Shown here piece by piece: positions 18,343 through 27,308 of a DNA stretch of 44,636 bases. Each line of letters begins with the position of its first letter. Within the stretch, counting starts at the first letter, position 1. The DNA comes from Roseateles toxinivorans. Its GTDB lineage: Bacteria; Pseudomonadota; Gammaproteobacteria; Burkholderiales; Burkholderiaceae_C. The stretch covers positions 1 to 44,636 of the forward strand of contig CAMDHE010000024.1 in NCBI GenBank assembly GCA_945898095.1, read 5' to 3'. The notes under the pieces are model-generated. The model did not search any database and was not told where the DNA came from. It saw only the letters and a list, made by a program, of their open reading frames with translations. The position numbers were made by a program, and so were the translations under genes.

Positions 18343-19239
18343 ATGCCGGCCACGCTCGAAGGACAACTGGTCGTCGCGATTTCATCCCGCGCATTGTTCG
18401 ACTTCGAGGAAGAGAACCAGTTGTTCGAAGCCGGCGATGACCGGGCCTATATGGAACTGCAACAGCAGCGGCTCGATCTGCCGGCCAAACCCGGTGTGGC
18501 TTTCTCGCTGGTCAACAAGTTGCTCGGCTTCAACCAGTCTGGCCGGAATCGGGTCGAAGTGGTGGTGCTGTCGCGCAATGACCCGGTCTCGGGCATGCGC
18601 GTGTTCCGCTCGGCCGCACATTACGGCCTGGCGATCCAGCGAGGCGTTTTCACCCGCGGCGAATCGCCCTGGCGCTATCTGGCGCCGCTCAAAGCGCAGC
18701 TGTTCCTGTCAGCCAACGATGCCGATGTGCGCTCGGCCTTGGCTGCTGGCGTGGCCGCTGCGCGGGTTTTTCCAGAATCTGCCCAGGCTTCAAGCGCGCA
18801 TCCGGATGAAGTCCGCGTTGCCTTCGACGGCGATGCGGTGCTGTTCTCCGACGAAGCCGAACAGGTCTTCCAGCGCGACGGGCTGGATGCCTTCCAGGCC
18901 CATGAAACAGCCCGCGCCAGATTACCGCTGGCCGCCGGGCCGTTCAAGCCGGTGCTTGAAGCGCTGCACCAATTGCAGCAGCAGCCCTCTGAGCGGATGA
19001 AGATCCGCACCGCCCTGGTGACCGCCCGCAGCGCCCCCGCACATGAGCGCGCGATCCGCACCTTGATGGACTGGAACATCGGAATCGATACCGCGATGTT
19101 CCTAGGCGGTCTGGCCAAGGGCGAATTCCTGCGCGAATTCGAACCCGATTTCTTCTTCGACGACCAGGCCGGCCATATCACGAACGCCAGCATCCATGTG
19201 CCTTCAGGCCATGTGGCGTCGGGCATCTCGAATCGCTGA
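18343..19239 (+). CDS. 5'-nucleotidase, cytosolic NT5C1-like family
   Basis: 298 aa protein resembling the 5'-nucleotidase family named after vertebrate cytosolic NT5C1 enzymes, which dephosphorylate nucleoside monophosphates. Visible family peptides are LVVAISSRALFDFEEEN, VEVVVLSRNDPVSGMRVF, GESPWRYLAPL, LFLSANDADVR, VAFDGDAVLFSDEAE and the acidic end EFEPDFFFDDQAGH. The DxD-type acid groups fit a haloacid-dehalogenase-like fold. The start lies 3 bases after the gspF stop, so it is read on the T2SS transcript, although nothing suggests a secretion role. Confidence 0.85.
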   Translation: MPATLEGQLVVAISSRALFDFEEENQLFEAGDDRAYMELQQQRLDLPAKPGVAFSLVNKLLGFNQSGRNRVEVVVLSRNDPVSGMRVFRSAAHYGLAIQRGVFTRGESPWRYLAPLKAQLFLSANDADVRSALAAGVAAARVFPESAQASSAHPDEVRVAFDGDAVLFSDEAEQVFQRDGLDAFQAHETARARLPLAAGPFKPVLEALHQLQQQPSERMKIRTALVTARSAPAHERAIRTLMDWNIGIDTAMFLGGLAKGEFLREFEPDFFFDDQAGHITNASIHVPSGHVASGISNR

Positions 19240-19292
19240 AAGCCAGGCGCCAACTGAGGCGACCTGATCTCTTGGAAAGCCATTCCGTCCAA

Positions 19293-19384
19293 GGGTATCG
19301 GGTAAGTGAAGTAGCGAAGTAAAGGGGGAGACCCGGTCGCAGACCGGGTCGGAGGACATGAGCGTATTCGCTTACCCGATGCCC
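19293..19384. other. 92-nt fold-back element between convergent genes
   Basis: The outer arms GGGTATCGGGTAAG (19293-19306) and CTTACCCGATGCCC (19371-19384) pair over 14 positions with one G-U. Inside, GACCCGGTC (19330-19338) and GACCGGGTC (19342-19350) pair over 9 positions around GCA. Between the two stems lie purine-rich AAAGGGGGAG on one side and GGAGGACATG on the other. On the plus strand the latter reads as a strong ribosome binding site with an ATG (19359) opening a 49-codon frame; on the minus strand it exposes GTCCTCC and CTCCCCC. It could be a structured RNA, a repeat of the REP/MITE kind, or a bidirectional terminator. Confidence 0.55.
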
Positions 19385-19421
19385 TGGGCTACTGCCACAA
19401 ACCCTGGAAGTAAAAAAATGT

Positions 19422-20675
19422 TCAGCTCAACTCGACCCGCGCGAACTTGCGCTTGCCGACCTGGGCGACGAAGCTGCCGGCTTCGAGCTTCAGGCCTTTG
19501 TCGCTGATGGTCACGCCGTCGATCTTGACGCCGCCCTGCTCGATCATGCGGGTGGCTTCGCCGCCCGAAGCGACCAGACCTGCGGCCTTCAGCATCGCTC
19601 CGACGGCAAGCGGTGCACCGCTGAGCAAGACTTCGGGAATCTGATCCGGAATGCCGCCGCGGGCGCGGTGGTTGAAGTCGGCCTCGGCGGCATCGGCTGC
19701 AGCGGCGCTGTGAAATCTTGTGGTGATTTCCTTGGCCAGCATGACCTTGGCGTCCTTCGGGTTGCGGCCGGCTTCGACCTCGGCCTTCAGGGCGGCAATC
19801 TCGTCCATGCTCTTGAAACTCAGCAAGGTGAACCAACGCCACATCAACTGGTCGCTGATTGACAAGACCTTGGCGAACATTTGCGCGGCGGGCTCGCTGA
19901 TGCCGATGAAATTGTTCTTCGACTTGGACATCTTCTCGACGCCGTCCAGTCCTTCCAGCAAGGGCATGGTCAGGACGCATTGCGGCTCCTGGCCATATTC
20001 CTGCTGCAGATGGCGGCCCATCAGCAGATTGAACTTCTGGTCAGTACCGCCAAGCTCGAGGTCGCTTTTCAAGGCCACCGAGTCATAACCCTGCATCAGC
20101 GGGTAGAGAAATTCATGCACAGAAATCGGTGTCTGAGAGGCAAAGCGCTTGGTGAAATCGTCGCGCTCCATCATCCGTGCCACCGTGTAACGGGCCGCCA
20201 ACTCGATCATGCCGCGCGCGCCGAGCGGGTCGCTCCACTCGGAGTTGTAGCGGACCTCGGTGCGGGCCGGATCGAGCACCAGGCTGGCCTGGGCGTAATA
20301 AGTCTCGGCATTGACCTTGATCTGCTCGACGGTCAAGGGCGGGCGGGTGCTGTTGCGGCCGGAAGGGTCGCCGATCATCGAGGTGAAATCACCGATCAGG
20401 AAGATCACCTGATGGCCAAGGTCCTGCAACTGGCGCAGCTTGTTCAGCACCACCGTGTGGCCGATATGGATGTCGGGGGCGGTCGGGTCGAGGCCCAGCT
20501 TGATCCGCAGCGGTACGCCGGTGGCTTCGGATCTGGCCAGTTTTTGCAGCCAATCGGCTTCGGGCAAGAGTTCCTCGCAACCGCGGCGCGACAAGGCCAG
20601 CGCCGCCAGAACTCGATCGGTCACCGGGTAGATCGGCTTCTTGGTAGGGGCGGTAGAAATGCGCGATTCGGACAT
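19422..20675 (-). CDS. tyrS: Tyrosyl-tRNA synthetase
   Basis: Charges tRNA-Tyr. 417 aa from the ATG at 20675; the open frame extends further upstream but with no family-like sequence. Class I signature HIGH at residues 70-73 (DIHIGHTVV) and KMSKS in [11 protein letters not shown]. The C-terminal S4-type RNA-binding domain is visible ([18 protein letters not shown]). The tyrosine-site stretch is [20 protein letters not shown], read here as the TyrRS pattern of the longer gammaproteobacterial/beta type. Divergent from the M23 peptidase gene, the usual betaproteobacterial arrangement. Confidence 0.97.
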   Translation of the reverse strand: MSESRISTAPTKKPIYPVTDRVLAALALSRRGCEELLPEADWLQKLARSEATGVPLRIKLGLDPTAPDIHIGHTVVLNKLRQLQDLGHQVIFLIGDFTSMIGDPSGRNSTRPPLTVEQIKVNAETYYAQASLVLDPARTEVRYNSEWSDPLGARGMIELAARYTVARMMERDDFTKRFASQTPISVHEFLYPLMQGYDSVALKSDLELGGTDQKFNLLMGRHLQQEYGQEPQCVLTMPLLEGLDGVEKMSKSKNNFIGISEPAAQMFAKVLSISDQLMWRWFTLLSFKSMDEIAALKAEVEAGRNPKDAKVMLAKEITTRFHSAAAADAAEADFNHRARGGIPDQIPEVLLSGAPLAVGAMLKAAGLVASGGEATRMIEQGGVKIDGVTISDKGLKLEAGSFVAQVGKRKFARVELS

Positions 20676-20726
20676 GGCAGCTGATGGGCTCCGGAAAAAG
20701 CCTTTGTTTATGGGGTTTCCTCGGCA

Positions 20727-20753
20727 TTGACGCCGCGCTTGGGTCGGTATACT
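20727..20753 (+). promoter_or_regulatory. Promoter-like hexamers upstream of the M23 peptidase gene
   Basis: TTGACG (20727-20732) and TATACT (20748-20753). The spacer is 15 bases, shorter than ideal. The hexamers themselves are near consensus and no better pair is seen in the 220-base divergent gap. Confidence 0.5.
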
Positions 20754-20770
20754 ACGTGCTCTGCGGCGAT

Positions 20771-20795
20771 TGCACCCTCCGCAAGGAGGGCTGCA
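20771..20795 (+). promoter_or_regulatory. Leader hairpin before the M23 peptidase gene
   Basis: TGCA plus CCCTCC pair with GGAGGG plus TGCA around a GCAA tetraloop, with one bulged C: a 10-bp stem about 25 bases after the putative transcription start. AAGGAGGG, a strong ribosome-binding-like sequence, is locked in the stem. The short frame 20818-20892 begins about 30 bases later and stops one codon before the peptidase GTG, in the same frame. Confidence 0.4.
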
Positions 20796-20895
20796 AAGCC
20801 AGGCAATTCTAGTGGACATGATTTGTGGCCACCTGTTGCTGACCTCAGCCCGGCTGGGTGCGGTCAGAACTGTAAATCTCAAGGGCCCATAAAGC

Positions 20896-22278
20896 GTGAC
20901 CGACTGGATCATGACCGTGAAACTGGCATTGGCGCGAGCCGAAGCCTTTGCCGCCCGGCATCCGCGCGGCTTGACCAGCGGCGTGGTCGGTTTGCTGAGC
21001 GGTTTTGCGATCACGGCCTTTGGTATCGCTCCGCTGGCCCCCGATGCCCGCAACCTGCCGCAGCAGACCGTGACTGAAAGCATTCAGTCCGCTGACCTTG
21101 AATCGCAACTGGCAGAGATCGCTGCGCAGAAGGTTGGCCTGAGCCGCAATGATTTCACCCGCAGCAGCGACACGATCGAAGCCTTGTTCAAACGCCTTGG
21201 CGCGTTCGATCCGGCCGCCGCACAGTTCTTGCGCAAGGACCCGCTGGCACGCCGGATTCTGCAGGGTCGTGCCGGCAAGATGGTGCAGCTGACAGCCGAT
21301 GCATCAGGCAATGTGCAGAGCCTGGTCGTACGCTTCCAGGCCGACAAGGCCGAACAACTCAACACCCATTTCAGTCGCCTGAGCATCGAACGCCAGGCCA
21401 GCGGTTTCAGCTCGAAGCTCGAGACCGCCGCCTTGCAGTCGCAGATTCGCCTGGGCAGCGGCAACATCCGCAGTTCACTGTTCGCAGCCACCGACGAAGC
21501 TCGCATCCCTGACGCCATCGCCACCCAGATGGCTGATCTGTTCGCCGGCGACATCGATTTCCACCGCGAACTGCGCAAGGGCGACCGGTTTTCAGTGGTC
21601 TATGAAAATCTGACCGCTGACGGCGAAGGTGTCAATTGGGACAGCGCTGCCGGCCGCGTCATCGCCAGCGAATTCGTCAACAATGGCCGCAGCTACACGG
21701 CAGTCTGGTTCAAGGACAGCAGCACCGGCAAGGGCGGCTATTTCGGCCCCGATGGCCAGAGCAAGCGCCGGGCGTTTCTGGCCAGTCCGATGGAGTTCTC
21801 GCGCGTCACCTCGGGCTTTGCGATGCGCTTCCACCCGATCCTGCAATCCTGGAAAAGACATCTGGGCATTGACTATGGTGCGCCGTCCGGCACGCCAGTG
21901 CGCAATGTGGGCGATGGCGTGGTCGAGTTTGCCGGCTGGCAAAACGGCTTTGGCAATGTCGTCCATGTACGCCACAGCGGCGACCGCACCACCGTCTACG
22001 GGCATTTGAGCCGCATCGACGTGAAGAAAGGCCAGCGCCTCGACCAGGGCCAGCGTATCGGCGCGGTTGGCGCCACCGGCTGGGCCACCGGCCCGCACCT
22101 GCACTTTGAATTCCGCGTCAAGGGATCGCAACAGGATCCGCGCGTCATCGCCCGAGCCTCCGAGTCTGTGACCTTGCCGGCCACAGCAAAGGTCCAGTTC
22201 CAGCAAACCGTGGCCAGCATCAAGTCACAGTTGAGCGTAGCCCGGACCGTCGACGGCGGCGTCATCGGCGCCGATTAA
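20896..22278 (+). CDS. M23 family metallopeptidase (MepM-like)
   Basis: Periplasmic murein endopeptidase-like protein, 460 aa. There is an N-terminal membrane anchor or uncleaved signal ([20 protein letters not shown]), a long OapA/Csd3-like middle region (about residues 60-290), and the LytM catalytic domain. Zinc ligands are seen in [14 protein letters not shown] and [10 protein letters not shown], so the site looks active. The start is GTG at 20896; the next ATG at 20911 ([11 protein letters not shown]) is an equal alternative, and neither has a good ribosome binding site. It is followed 17 bases later by anmK, linking peptidoglycan cleavage with anhydromuropeptide recycling. Confidence 0.9.
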   Translation: MTDWIMTVKLALARAEAFAARHPRGLTSGVVGLLSGFAITAFGIAPLAPDARNLPQQTVTESIQSADLESQLAEIAAQKVGLSRNDFTRSSDTIEALFKRLGAFDPAAAQFLRKDPLARRILQGRAGKMVQLTADASGNVQSLVVRFQADKAEQLNTHFSRLSIERQASGFSSKLETAALQSQIRLGSGNIRSSLFAATDEARIPDAIATQMADLFAGDIDFHRELRKGDRFSVVYENLTADGEGVNWDSAAGRVIASEFVNNGRSYTAVWFKDSSTGKGGYFGPDGQSKRRAFLASPMEFSRVTSGFAMRFHPILQSWKRHLGIDYGAPSGTPVRNVGDGVVEFAGWQNGFGNVVHVRHSGDRTTVYGHLSRIDVKKGQRLDQGQRIGAVGATGWATGPHLHFEFRVKGSQQDPRVIARASESVTLPATAKVQFQQTVASIKSQLSVARTVDGGVIGAD

Positions 22279-22295
22279 GTCGCTGGCTTCAGGCC

Positions 22296-23405
22296 ATGTC
22301 CGAGTTTTATATCGGCTTGATGTCGGGCACCTCGCTCGACGGCATTGATGCCTTGCTGGTGAGTTTCCCCCAGCCGGATGAAAGCGGCGCCATGCAGGTG
22401 CTGGCGCACAGCTTCAAACCCTTCGATCCCGAGCTCAAGTCAACCCTGCTGGCCTTGAACAGCCCCCAAGCAAATGAGTTGCATCTGGCCGCAATGGCCG
22501 GCAATCGCGTGGCCAGCGGCTATGCCGAACGGGTCAGGGAACTGCTGCAGATCGCCGACAAATCCGCGCAGGACATCAAGGCGATCGGCGCCCATGGTCA
22601 GACCATCAGGCATTGCCCAGGTCAGCAAGGTGGCTACACGATCCAGTTGCTCAACGGCGCCATGTTGGCCGAGCTTTCCGGCATCTCTGTCATCTGCGAT
22701 CTGCGCAGCCGCGATGTCGCCGCCGGCGGTCAGGGTGCGCCGCTGGTGCCGGCATTTCATCGCGAACAGTTCGGGCAGGACGGCCGCGACCTTGCCGTTT
22801 TGAATATCGGCGGCATCAGCAATATCAGCCTGCTGGGGCAGGACGGCAAGACCATGGGCTTTGACTGCGGCCCGGGCAACTGCCTGATGGATGACTGGAT
22901 CCTGGCAAGGCAGGGACTGGCCTATGACACAGGAGGTGCCTGGGCTGCCACTGGCGAGGTTCTGCCTGATCTGCTGAACGCCTTGCTGGCCGAGCCGTTT
23001 TTCGCCCTGCCGCCACCACGCAGCACCGGCCGCGACCAGTTCAACCTGGCCTGGCTGGCGCCGCATTTGCACGCTTCATTCAGGCCGCAGGATGTGCAAG
23101 CGACCCTGCTCGAACTGAGCGCAAGCAGCATTGCCGACAGCCTTCGGGGCTTCGGCCAGGGCAATGCCGAATTACTGGTCTGCGGTGGCGGCGCCCTGAA
23201 TCTGCGATTGATGCAACGACTGCAGGATTTGCTGCCCAATCTGACCGTTTTGCCGACCGACAGCCGGGGTTTGCCGGTGATGCAGGTCGAGGCGGCGGCC
23301 TTTGCCTGGCTGGCGATGCGCTTCATGCGCAGGCTGCCGGGCAACCTGCCCGCAGTCACGGGGGCCAAGGGGCCGCGCATTCTGGGCGCTTTGTATCCGG
23401 CGTAA
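22296..23405 (+). CDS. anmK: Anhydro-N-acetylmuramic acid kinase
   Basis: Phosphorylates and opens 1,6-anhydroMurNAc to MurNAc-6-phosphate in cell-wall recycling. 369 aa with the ATP-site opening YIGLMSGTSLDGIDALLV, the sugar/catalytic stretch IGAHGQTIRHCPG, the DCGPGNCLMDDW motif and the hexokinase-fold adenosine motif LLVCGGGALN. Operon partner of the M23 peptidase gene. Its stop codon lies in the T-tract of the oppositely oriented erpA terminator. Confidence 0.96.
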   Translation: MSEFYIGLMSGTSLDGIDALLVSFPQPDESGAMQVLAHSFKPFDPELKSTLLALNSPQANELHLAAMAGNRVASGYAERVRELLQIADKSAQDIKAIGAHGQTIRHCPGQQGGYTIQLLNGAMLAELSGISVICDLRSRDVAAGGQGAPLVPAFHREQFGQDGRDLAVLNIGGISNISLLGQDGKTMGFDCGPGNCLMDDWILARQGLAYDTGGAWAATGEVLPDLLNALLAEPFFALPPPRSTGRDQFNLAWLAPHLHASFRPQDVQATLLELSASSIADSLRGFGQGNAELLVCGGGALNLRLMQRLQDLLPNLTVLPTDSRGLPVMQVEAAAFAWLAMRFMRRLPGNLPAVTGAKGPRILGALYPA

Positions 23406-23426
23406 AAAAGCCGCCTCAAGGGCGGC
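23404..23426 (-). terminator. Rho-independent terminator of erpA
   Basis: On the minus strand GCCGCC pairs with GGCGGC around a 5-base loop and runs into six T, 20 bases after the erpA stop. The T-tract overlaps the anmK stop codon on the other strand. Confidence 0.85.
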
Positions 23427-23445
23427 AATTCAGGTCAAAAACGAC

Positions 23446-23820
23446 TCAAGCCGAGAAGCTTGAACCGCAACCGCAGGTTGTGGTGGCGTTCGGATTCTTG
23501 ATCACGAACTGCGCGCCCTGCAGGTCTTCCTTGTAGTCGATCTCGGCGCCTGCCAAATACTGCAAGCTCATCGCGTCGATCAGCAATGTGACGCCATTCT
23601 TGTGCATCTGCGTGTCGTCTTCATTGACCGCTTCGTCGAAAGTAAAGCCGTACTGGAAACCTGAGCAACCACCGCCCTGCACGAAGACGCGCAGCTTCAA
23701 CTCTGGATTGCCTTCTTCAGCCACCAGATCACGCACCTTTTCCGCTGCGCTGTCGGTAAAGATCAAGGGCACCGGCATTTCGTCGGCATCAGCAACGATC
23801 GTTTCAAGAACTGCGTTCAT
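23446..23820 (-). CDS. erpA: Iron-sulfur cluster insertion protein ErpA
   Basis: A-type Fe-S carrier that delivers clusters to apoproteins, 124 aa. The three ligand cysteines are present: [11 protein letters not shown] near residue 52 and the C-terminal CGCGSSFSA. The preceding pattern VQGGGCSG and the N-terminal extension ([19 protein letters not shown]) fit ErpA of betaproteobacteria. AGGAG stands 7 bases before the ATG. It has its own terminator; the strong rpsI terminator hairpin lies between it and rpsI. Confidence 0.95.
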   Translation of the reverse strand: MNAVLETIVADADEMPVPLIFTDSAAEKVRDLVAEEGNPELKLRVFVQGGGCSGFQYGFTFDEAVNEDDTQMHKNGVTLLIDAMSLQYLAGAEIDYKEDLQGAQFVIKNPNATTTCGCGSSFSA

Positions 23821-23933
23821 AGGGACTCCTGTTTGAATGCCGCGCTTTCAAGCCGCGGCAAAACCCGTTTATTGCTCAATGATCCCATGCCGGATAGCCA
23901 CCTGCATCTTTGTGGGTATTTTCCGGCGTTCCC

Positions 23934-23967
23934 AAAAGCAAACAAGGCCGCAAAAAGCGGCCTTGTT
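23934..23967 (-). terminator. Rho-independent terminator of the rplM-rpsI operon
   Basis: A perfect 11-bp stem (AACAAGGCCGC at 23941-23951 and its complement at 23957-23967) with a 5-base loop, followed on the minus strand by TGCTTTTG. It lies 46 bases after the rpsI stop and separates the ribosomal operon from erpA. Confidence 0.8.
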
Positions 23968-24013
23968 GCGATTTTGCCGCCAACGGGACCAGGCCCCGCA
24001 AGTGACAAATCGA

Positions 24014-24406
24014 TCAGCGCTTGCTGAACTGCTTACGGCGACGAGCACCGTGCAGACCAACTTTCTTACGCTCGACTTCACGGGCATCGCGCGTCACAAA
24101 GCCTGCACGGCTCAGTTCGGGCTTCAGCGTCGCGTCGTAGTCGATCAGCGCGCGGGTGATGCCGTGGCGGATCGCCCCAGCTTGACCCGACTCGCCACCG
24201 CCGTGGACATTGACCTTGATGTCAAACGCTTCGCCATTGTTCGTCAACAGCAAAGGCTGCTTGGCGATCATGATCGAGGTCTGACGACCAAAATAATCAC
24301 CAACGGCCTTGCCATTGATGACGATGAGCCCGCTGCCTTTTTTCATGAAGACACGAGCAACCGACGATTTACGCCGGCCAGTACCGTAGTTCCAGTTTCC
24401 GATCAT
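24014..24406 (-). CDS. rpsI: Small-subunit ribosomal protein uS9
   Basis: 130 aa from the ATG at 24406; AAGGAG lies 5 bases before it. A GTG directly before this ATG is in frame but too close to the ribosome binding site. Family peptides: [14 protein letters not shown] at the start, [15 protein letters not shown] in the middle and the universal C-terminus [17 protein letters not shown] whose last residues reach the decoding site. Second gene of the rplM-rpsI operon, 9 bases after rplM. Confidence 0.98.
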   Translation of the reverse strand: MIGNWNYGTGRRKSSVARVFMKKGSGLIVINGKAVGDYFGRQTSIMIAKQPLLLTNNGEAFDIKVNVHGGGESGQAGAIRHGITRALIDYDATLKPELSRAGFVTRDAREVERKKVGLHGARRRKQFSKR

Positions 24407-24415
24407 CACCGCTCC

Positions 24416-24844
24416 TTAGATTTCCAGAGCCTTGGGCTGCTGAGCGGCATGCGGGTGGGAACCACCTGCATAGACCTTCAGCTTCTTCACCATGGCGTAG
24501 CCCAACGGACCTTTGGGCAACATGCCCTTGACAGCCTTTTCCAGAGCGCGCCCTGGATGCTTGGCTTGCATGTCCTTGAACTTGGTGGCATGAATGCCGC
24601 CGGGAAAGCCCGAATGACGGTAGTACACCTTGTCATTGGCCTTGTTGCCGGTGACACGCAGTTTTTCTGCGTTGATGATGACGATGAAATCGCCGGTGTC
24701 CACGTGAGGCGTGTAAATGGCCTTGTGCTTGCCGCGCAAACGGAGTGCCACTTCGCTGGCAACACGTCCGAGCACCTTATCGGTGGCGTCAATCACAAAC
24801 CACTCGTGCGTCACTTCGGCCGGCTTGGCGCTGAAGGTCTTCAT
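24416..24844 (-). CDS. rplM: Large-subunit ribosomal protein uL13
   Basis: 142 aa, the usual length. Signature stretches: [46 protein letters not shown] and [14 protein letters not shown]. The ribosome binding site is weak (GAAAGTAACTC before the ATG), and a leader hairpin (24860-24888) ends about 15 bases upstream. In E. coli L13 is known to repress its own operon, so the leader is a candidate site for such control. Confidence 0.98.
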   Translation of the reverse strand: MKTFSAKPAEVTHEWFVIDATDKVLGRVASEVALRLRGKHKAIYTPHVDTGDFIVIINAEKLRVTGNKANDKVYYRHSGFPGGIHATKFKDMQAKHPGRALEKAVKGMLPKGPLGYAMVKKLKVYAGGSHPHAAQQPKALEI

Positions 24845-25158
24845 GAGTTACTTTCGAATGCTTGATTCTCCGATAGACGGAGTCAAGCGGTCGGATGGCT
24901 GAATAAGGTCTTTGCCTCGCATTCGGTGCCGCTTATCGACATCAGCAGCAGACCGGGTGAACCCCATCCAATACAGATCTCGCGACCTCTCACACCAAGC
25001 GCAAAGACTTCTTCCCCGCAGCCAAATACAGGAAAGCCGACGAGTGTAGCAGCAAGCAGGGCTTGCCGGAAGCTCAGCCGATAAAACTTCGCCTGATCGA
25101 GACCGCTTGCAGCGGTTACTATCAGGGTAATTACTTAGCTCTAGGCATGGGTTTCACA
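24845..25158. other. Divergent gap between rplM and the GNAT gene
   Basis: About 310 bases without a gene. Apart from the rplM leader hairpin, two promoter-like sites are seen: TACACT on the minus strand at 25043-25048 (weak -35) that would give rplM a leader of roughly 190 nt, and TTGCAG 25107-25112 with TAATTA 25128-25133 on the plus strand for the GNAT gene. Both are weak calls. No repeat or RNA gene is evident. Confidence 0.35.
24860..24888 (-). promoter_or_regulatory. rplM: Hairpin in the rplM leader, possible L13 autoregulatory site
   Basis: GCTTGA/TCAAGC and CTCCG/CGGAG form an 11-bp stem with a two-base bulge and a 5-base loop, directly before the weak ribosome binding site of rplM. 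The position fits a translational operator; the role is inferred. Confidence 0.45.
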
Positions 25159-25869
25159 ATGAATTCGAACCCGATCGACAAGAACGACAACATTCCAGCG
25201 ACCTCGCCAATTGCCTCAGCGCTGAAACGGATCTCCTCCTGGGTCGCGATTCGCTCGCTGGCCAAGCGACACCGGCACCGTATCGCCCAGCACTTGCTGA
25301 GCCTGGATGAACATGACCGTTATCTGCGTTTCGGCTATCCGGCTGCCGACGAGCAGATCAAGCGTTACGCGCTGTCGATCGACTTTGATCGTGACGAGGT
25401 GCTCGGCATCTTCAACCGCAAACTGACGTTGATCGCGATGGCCCATCTGGCCTATGCCCCGGCGCCACAACGCGACGGACATCCGGCCATGGCGGAGTTC
25501 GGCGTCTCGGTCCTGAAGCCTGCGCGTGGACGAGGTTTCGGCGCACGCTTGTTCGAACGCTCCGCCTTGCACGCCCGCAACCGCGGCGTCGACACGCTGT
25601 TCATCCACGCATTGAGCGAGAACCTGCCGATGCTGAAGATTGCCCGCGATGCCGGCGCCAAACTCGAACGCGATGGCTCCGAAGCCGATGCCTGGCTGCG
25701 CCTGCCACCCGACACGATGACCTCGCATGTCGGCGAGGCCCTGGAGCGCCATATGGCCGAACTGGACTTCCAGTTCAAGCGCCATGCCCATGCGCTCGAT
25801 GAGTTGATTGAGGGCGTGGGGGAGTTGAAGGGCCAGCTCGAAGACTCACATAGCGCGGCCAACCAGTAG
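25159..25869 (+). CDS. GNAT-family N-acetyltransferase
   Basis: About 236 aa from the ATG at 25159; ATG 25147 is possible, while a frame start at 25063 would precede the likely promoter. The acetyl-CoA binding motif is visible as FGVSVLKPARGRGFGARLFERS (V, then RGxG-like) followed by ALHARNRGVDTLFIHALSEN. The C-terminal 50 residues are helical and charged (LERHMAELDFQFKRHAHAL), beyond the acetyltransferase fold. The substrate is not evident. It lies upstream of the SrkA-type kinase gene on the same strand, 67 bases apart. Confidence 0.85.
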   Translation: MNSNPIDKNDNIPATSPIASALKRISSWVAIRSLAKRHRHRIAQHLLSLDEHDRYLRFGYPAADEQIKRYALSIDFDRDEVLGIFNRKLTLIAMAHLAYAPAPQRDGHPAMAEFGVSVLKPARGRGFGARLFERSALHARNRGVDTLFIHALSENLPMLKIARDAGAKLERDGSEADAWLRLPPDTMTSHVGEALERHMAELDFQFKRHAHALDELIEGVGELKGQLEDSHSAANQ

Positions 25870-25936
25870 TTCTCCGGGGATCAGCAAAGCTGCTGCGATA
25901 CTGCCCAGGCTGACCTTCCAGCTTGATGCCGCCCCA

Positions 25937-27007
25937 ATGACCCAGACCCCAGACTCAAGTTTCGGCCAGCTGACGCCCGAATTCATGCTCGATGCGCTCG
26001 AAGCGGCAGGACTTCATGCCGATGGCCGCATGCTGCAGCTGAACTCCTATGAAAACAGGGTGCTGCAACTGCATCTGGAAGACGCGCGCATCGCGGTGGC
26101 CAAGTTCTACCGCCCAGGGCGCTGGAGCGATGAGCAGATTCTTGAAGAGCATTCTTTTGCGCAGGAGCTGGCTGCGGCTGAGCTGCCAGTGGCCGCACCC
26201 TGGGTGCTGTCCAGCATGCAGGATGCCCTGACCCTGGCTGGAGATCCCGCCACCTTGGCCCATTTCGGCGACCAGCGTTTTGCCGTCACGCCGCGCCAAG
26301 GGGGCCGCTCTCCCGAGCTTGAAGACCCGGAAGTGCTGACCTGGATCGGGCGCCTGCTCGGGCGTATGCACAACGTCGGCCGCAGCCGCCAGTTCTTGCA
26401 CCGCCTGCATTGGTCGAGCGCGAAGCCGGGCCGCGATGCAAGCGATTGGTTGATCAGCAACTCGAGCATTCCGCTGGAAATCTTTCCGGCCTGGAACGAC
26501 ATCGTGCAGCGCTGCCTGGATGCGATACAGCAGCATTTCGACGCCTTGCCGGGCTTGCAATTGCTGCGCCTGCATGGTGACTGCCACCCCGGCAACATCC
26601 TCTGGACGCCCGATGGCGGGCCGCATTTCGTCGACCTCGACGATGCGGTGATGGGCCCGGCGGTTCAGGACTTGTGGATGCTGCTGTCAGGCGATGCGCT
26701 GGCCGCACGCCAGCAACTCGCTTGCGTGCTCGAGGGCTATGAGATGGTGGCCGAATTCGACCGCCGCGAACTGACCCTGATCGAGCCGCTGCGCACCATG
26801 CGCATGATCCACCACAGCGCCTGGCTGGCCAAGCGCTGGGGCGACCCGGCATTTCCGCTGGCCTTCCCTTGGTTCGGCACACCCAATTACTGGAGCGATC
26901 AGGTCGCCAAATTGGGCGAACAACTAGAGCTGATGAAGCCGCCCGAGCCGGACCAGTTCATCGCCTTCGACGATGAAGTCTGGGATCCCGACGCGAATTT
27001 CAAGTAA
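25937..27007 (+). CDS. srkA: Stress-response serine/threonine kinase, SrkA (YihE) type
   Basis: Aminoglycoside-phosphotransferase-fold kinase, 356 aa. N-lobe with LNSYENRVLQLHLED and the ATP lysine in AVAKFYRPGRW; catalytic loop LHGDCHPGNILW (Asp and Asn present); metal-binding FVDLDDAVMGPAVQDLW. These peptides and the length are those of E. coli SrkA, which counters stress-induced cell death in the Cpx pathway. Nothing is visible of its regulation; no consensus ribosome binding site precedes the ATG. Confidence 0.92.
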   Translation: MTQTPDSSFGQLTPEFMLDALEAAGLHADGRMLQLNSYENRVLQLHLEDARIAVAKFYRPGRWSDEQILEEHSFAQELAAAELPVAAPWVLSSMQDALTLAGDPATLAHFGDQRFAVTPRQGGRSPELEDPEVLTWIGRLLGRMHNVGRSRQFLHRLHWSSAKPGRDASDWLISNSSIPLEIFPAWNDIVQRCLDAIQQHFDALPGLQLLRLHGDCHPGNILWTPDGGPHFVDLDDAVMGPAVQDLWMLLSGDALAARQQLACVLEGYEMVAEFDRRELTLIEPLRTMRMIHHSAWLAKRWGDPAFPLAFPWFGTPNYWSDQVAKLGEQLELMKPPEPDQFIAFDDEVWDPDANFK

Positions 27008-27308
27008 CCCTAGATTCGGTAGTAGGACACGGCCGAGTGGGCTACGATGCGGTGCGCTGGCAAGGCGCGCCGACGCAGTGGGCTGATGCCCACCAGGAGA
27101 AGCAACACAGCCAGCGTACCGTAGCGTGGCTCAATCGGCTGCGTAGCGTTCTCACCCGTTGGGTGAAGGCTGGCGGAGAGAGAAATCTCACAATAGGCAT
27201 GAAGCCTTCGCGGCGGTGGGAAGCGGTCAACTGCCGGATCTAGGGTAATTCCGGCAATAACCTGCACTTGCCGGATCCGGCCGGGCGTCAAGCGCCCAGC
27301 CGCCGTCA
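27008..27308. other. Gene-free gap with short inverted repeats
   Basis: About 300 bases between srkA and htpG, both of which end here. It contains GTGGGC/GCCCAC (27078-27093), TCCGGCAA/TTGCCGGA (27250-27275) and GGGCG/CGCCC (27283-27297, just past the htpG stop, no U-tract). The first resembles dispersed intergenic repeats with GTGGGCTGATGCCCAC-like cores that I recall from other proteobacteria. Short open frames on both strands have no recognisable product. Confidence 0.4.

Noticed and set aside
20676-21083. N-terminal extension of tyrS to 21083
   Set aside because: The added residues overlap the divergent peptidase gene and lack similarity to tyrosyl-tRNA synthetases.
27037-27243. Frame with RTVAWLNRLRSVLTRW, faintly like an IS5-type transposase end
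   Set aside because: Only a few residues fit, the flanking sequence does not, and no terminal repeats were found.
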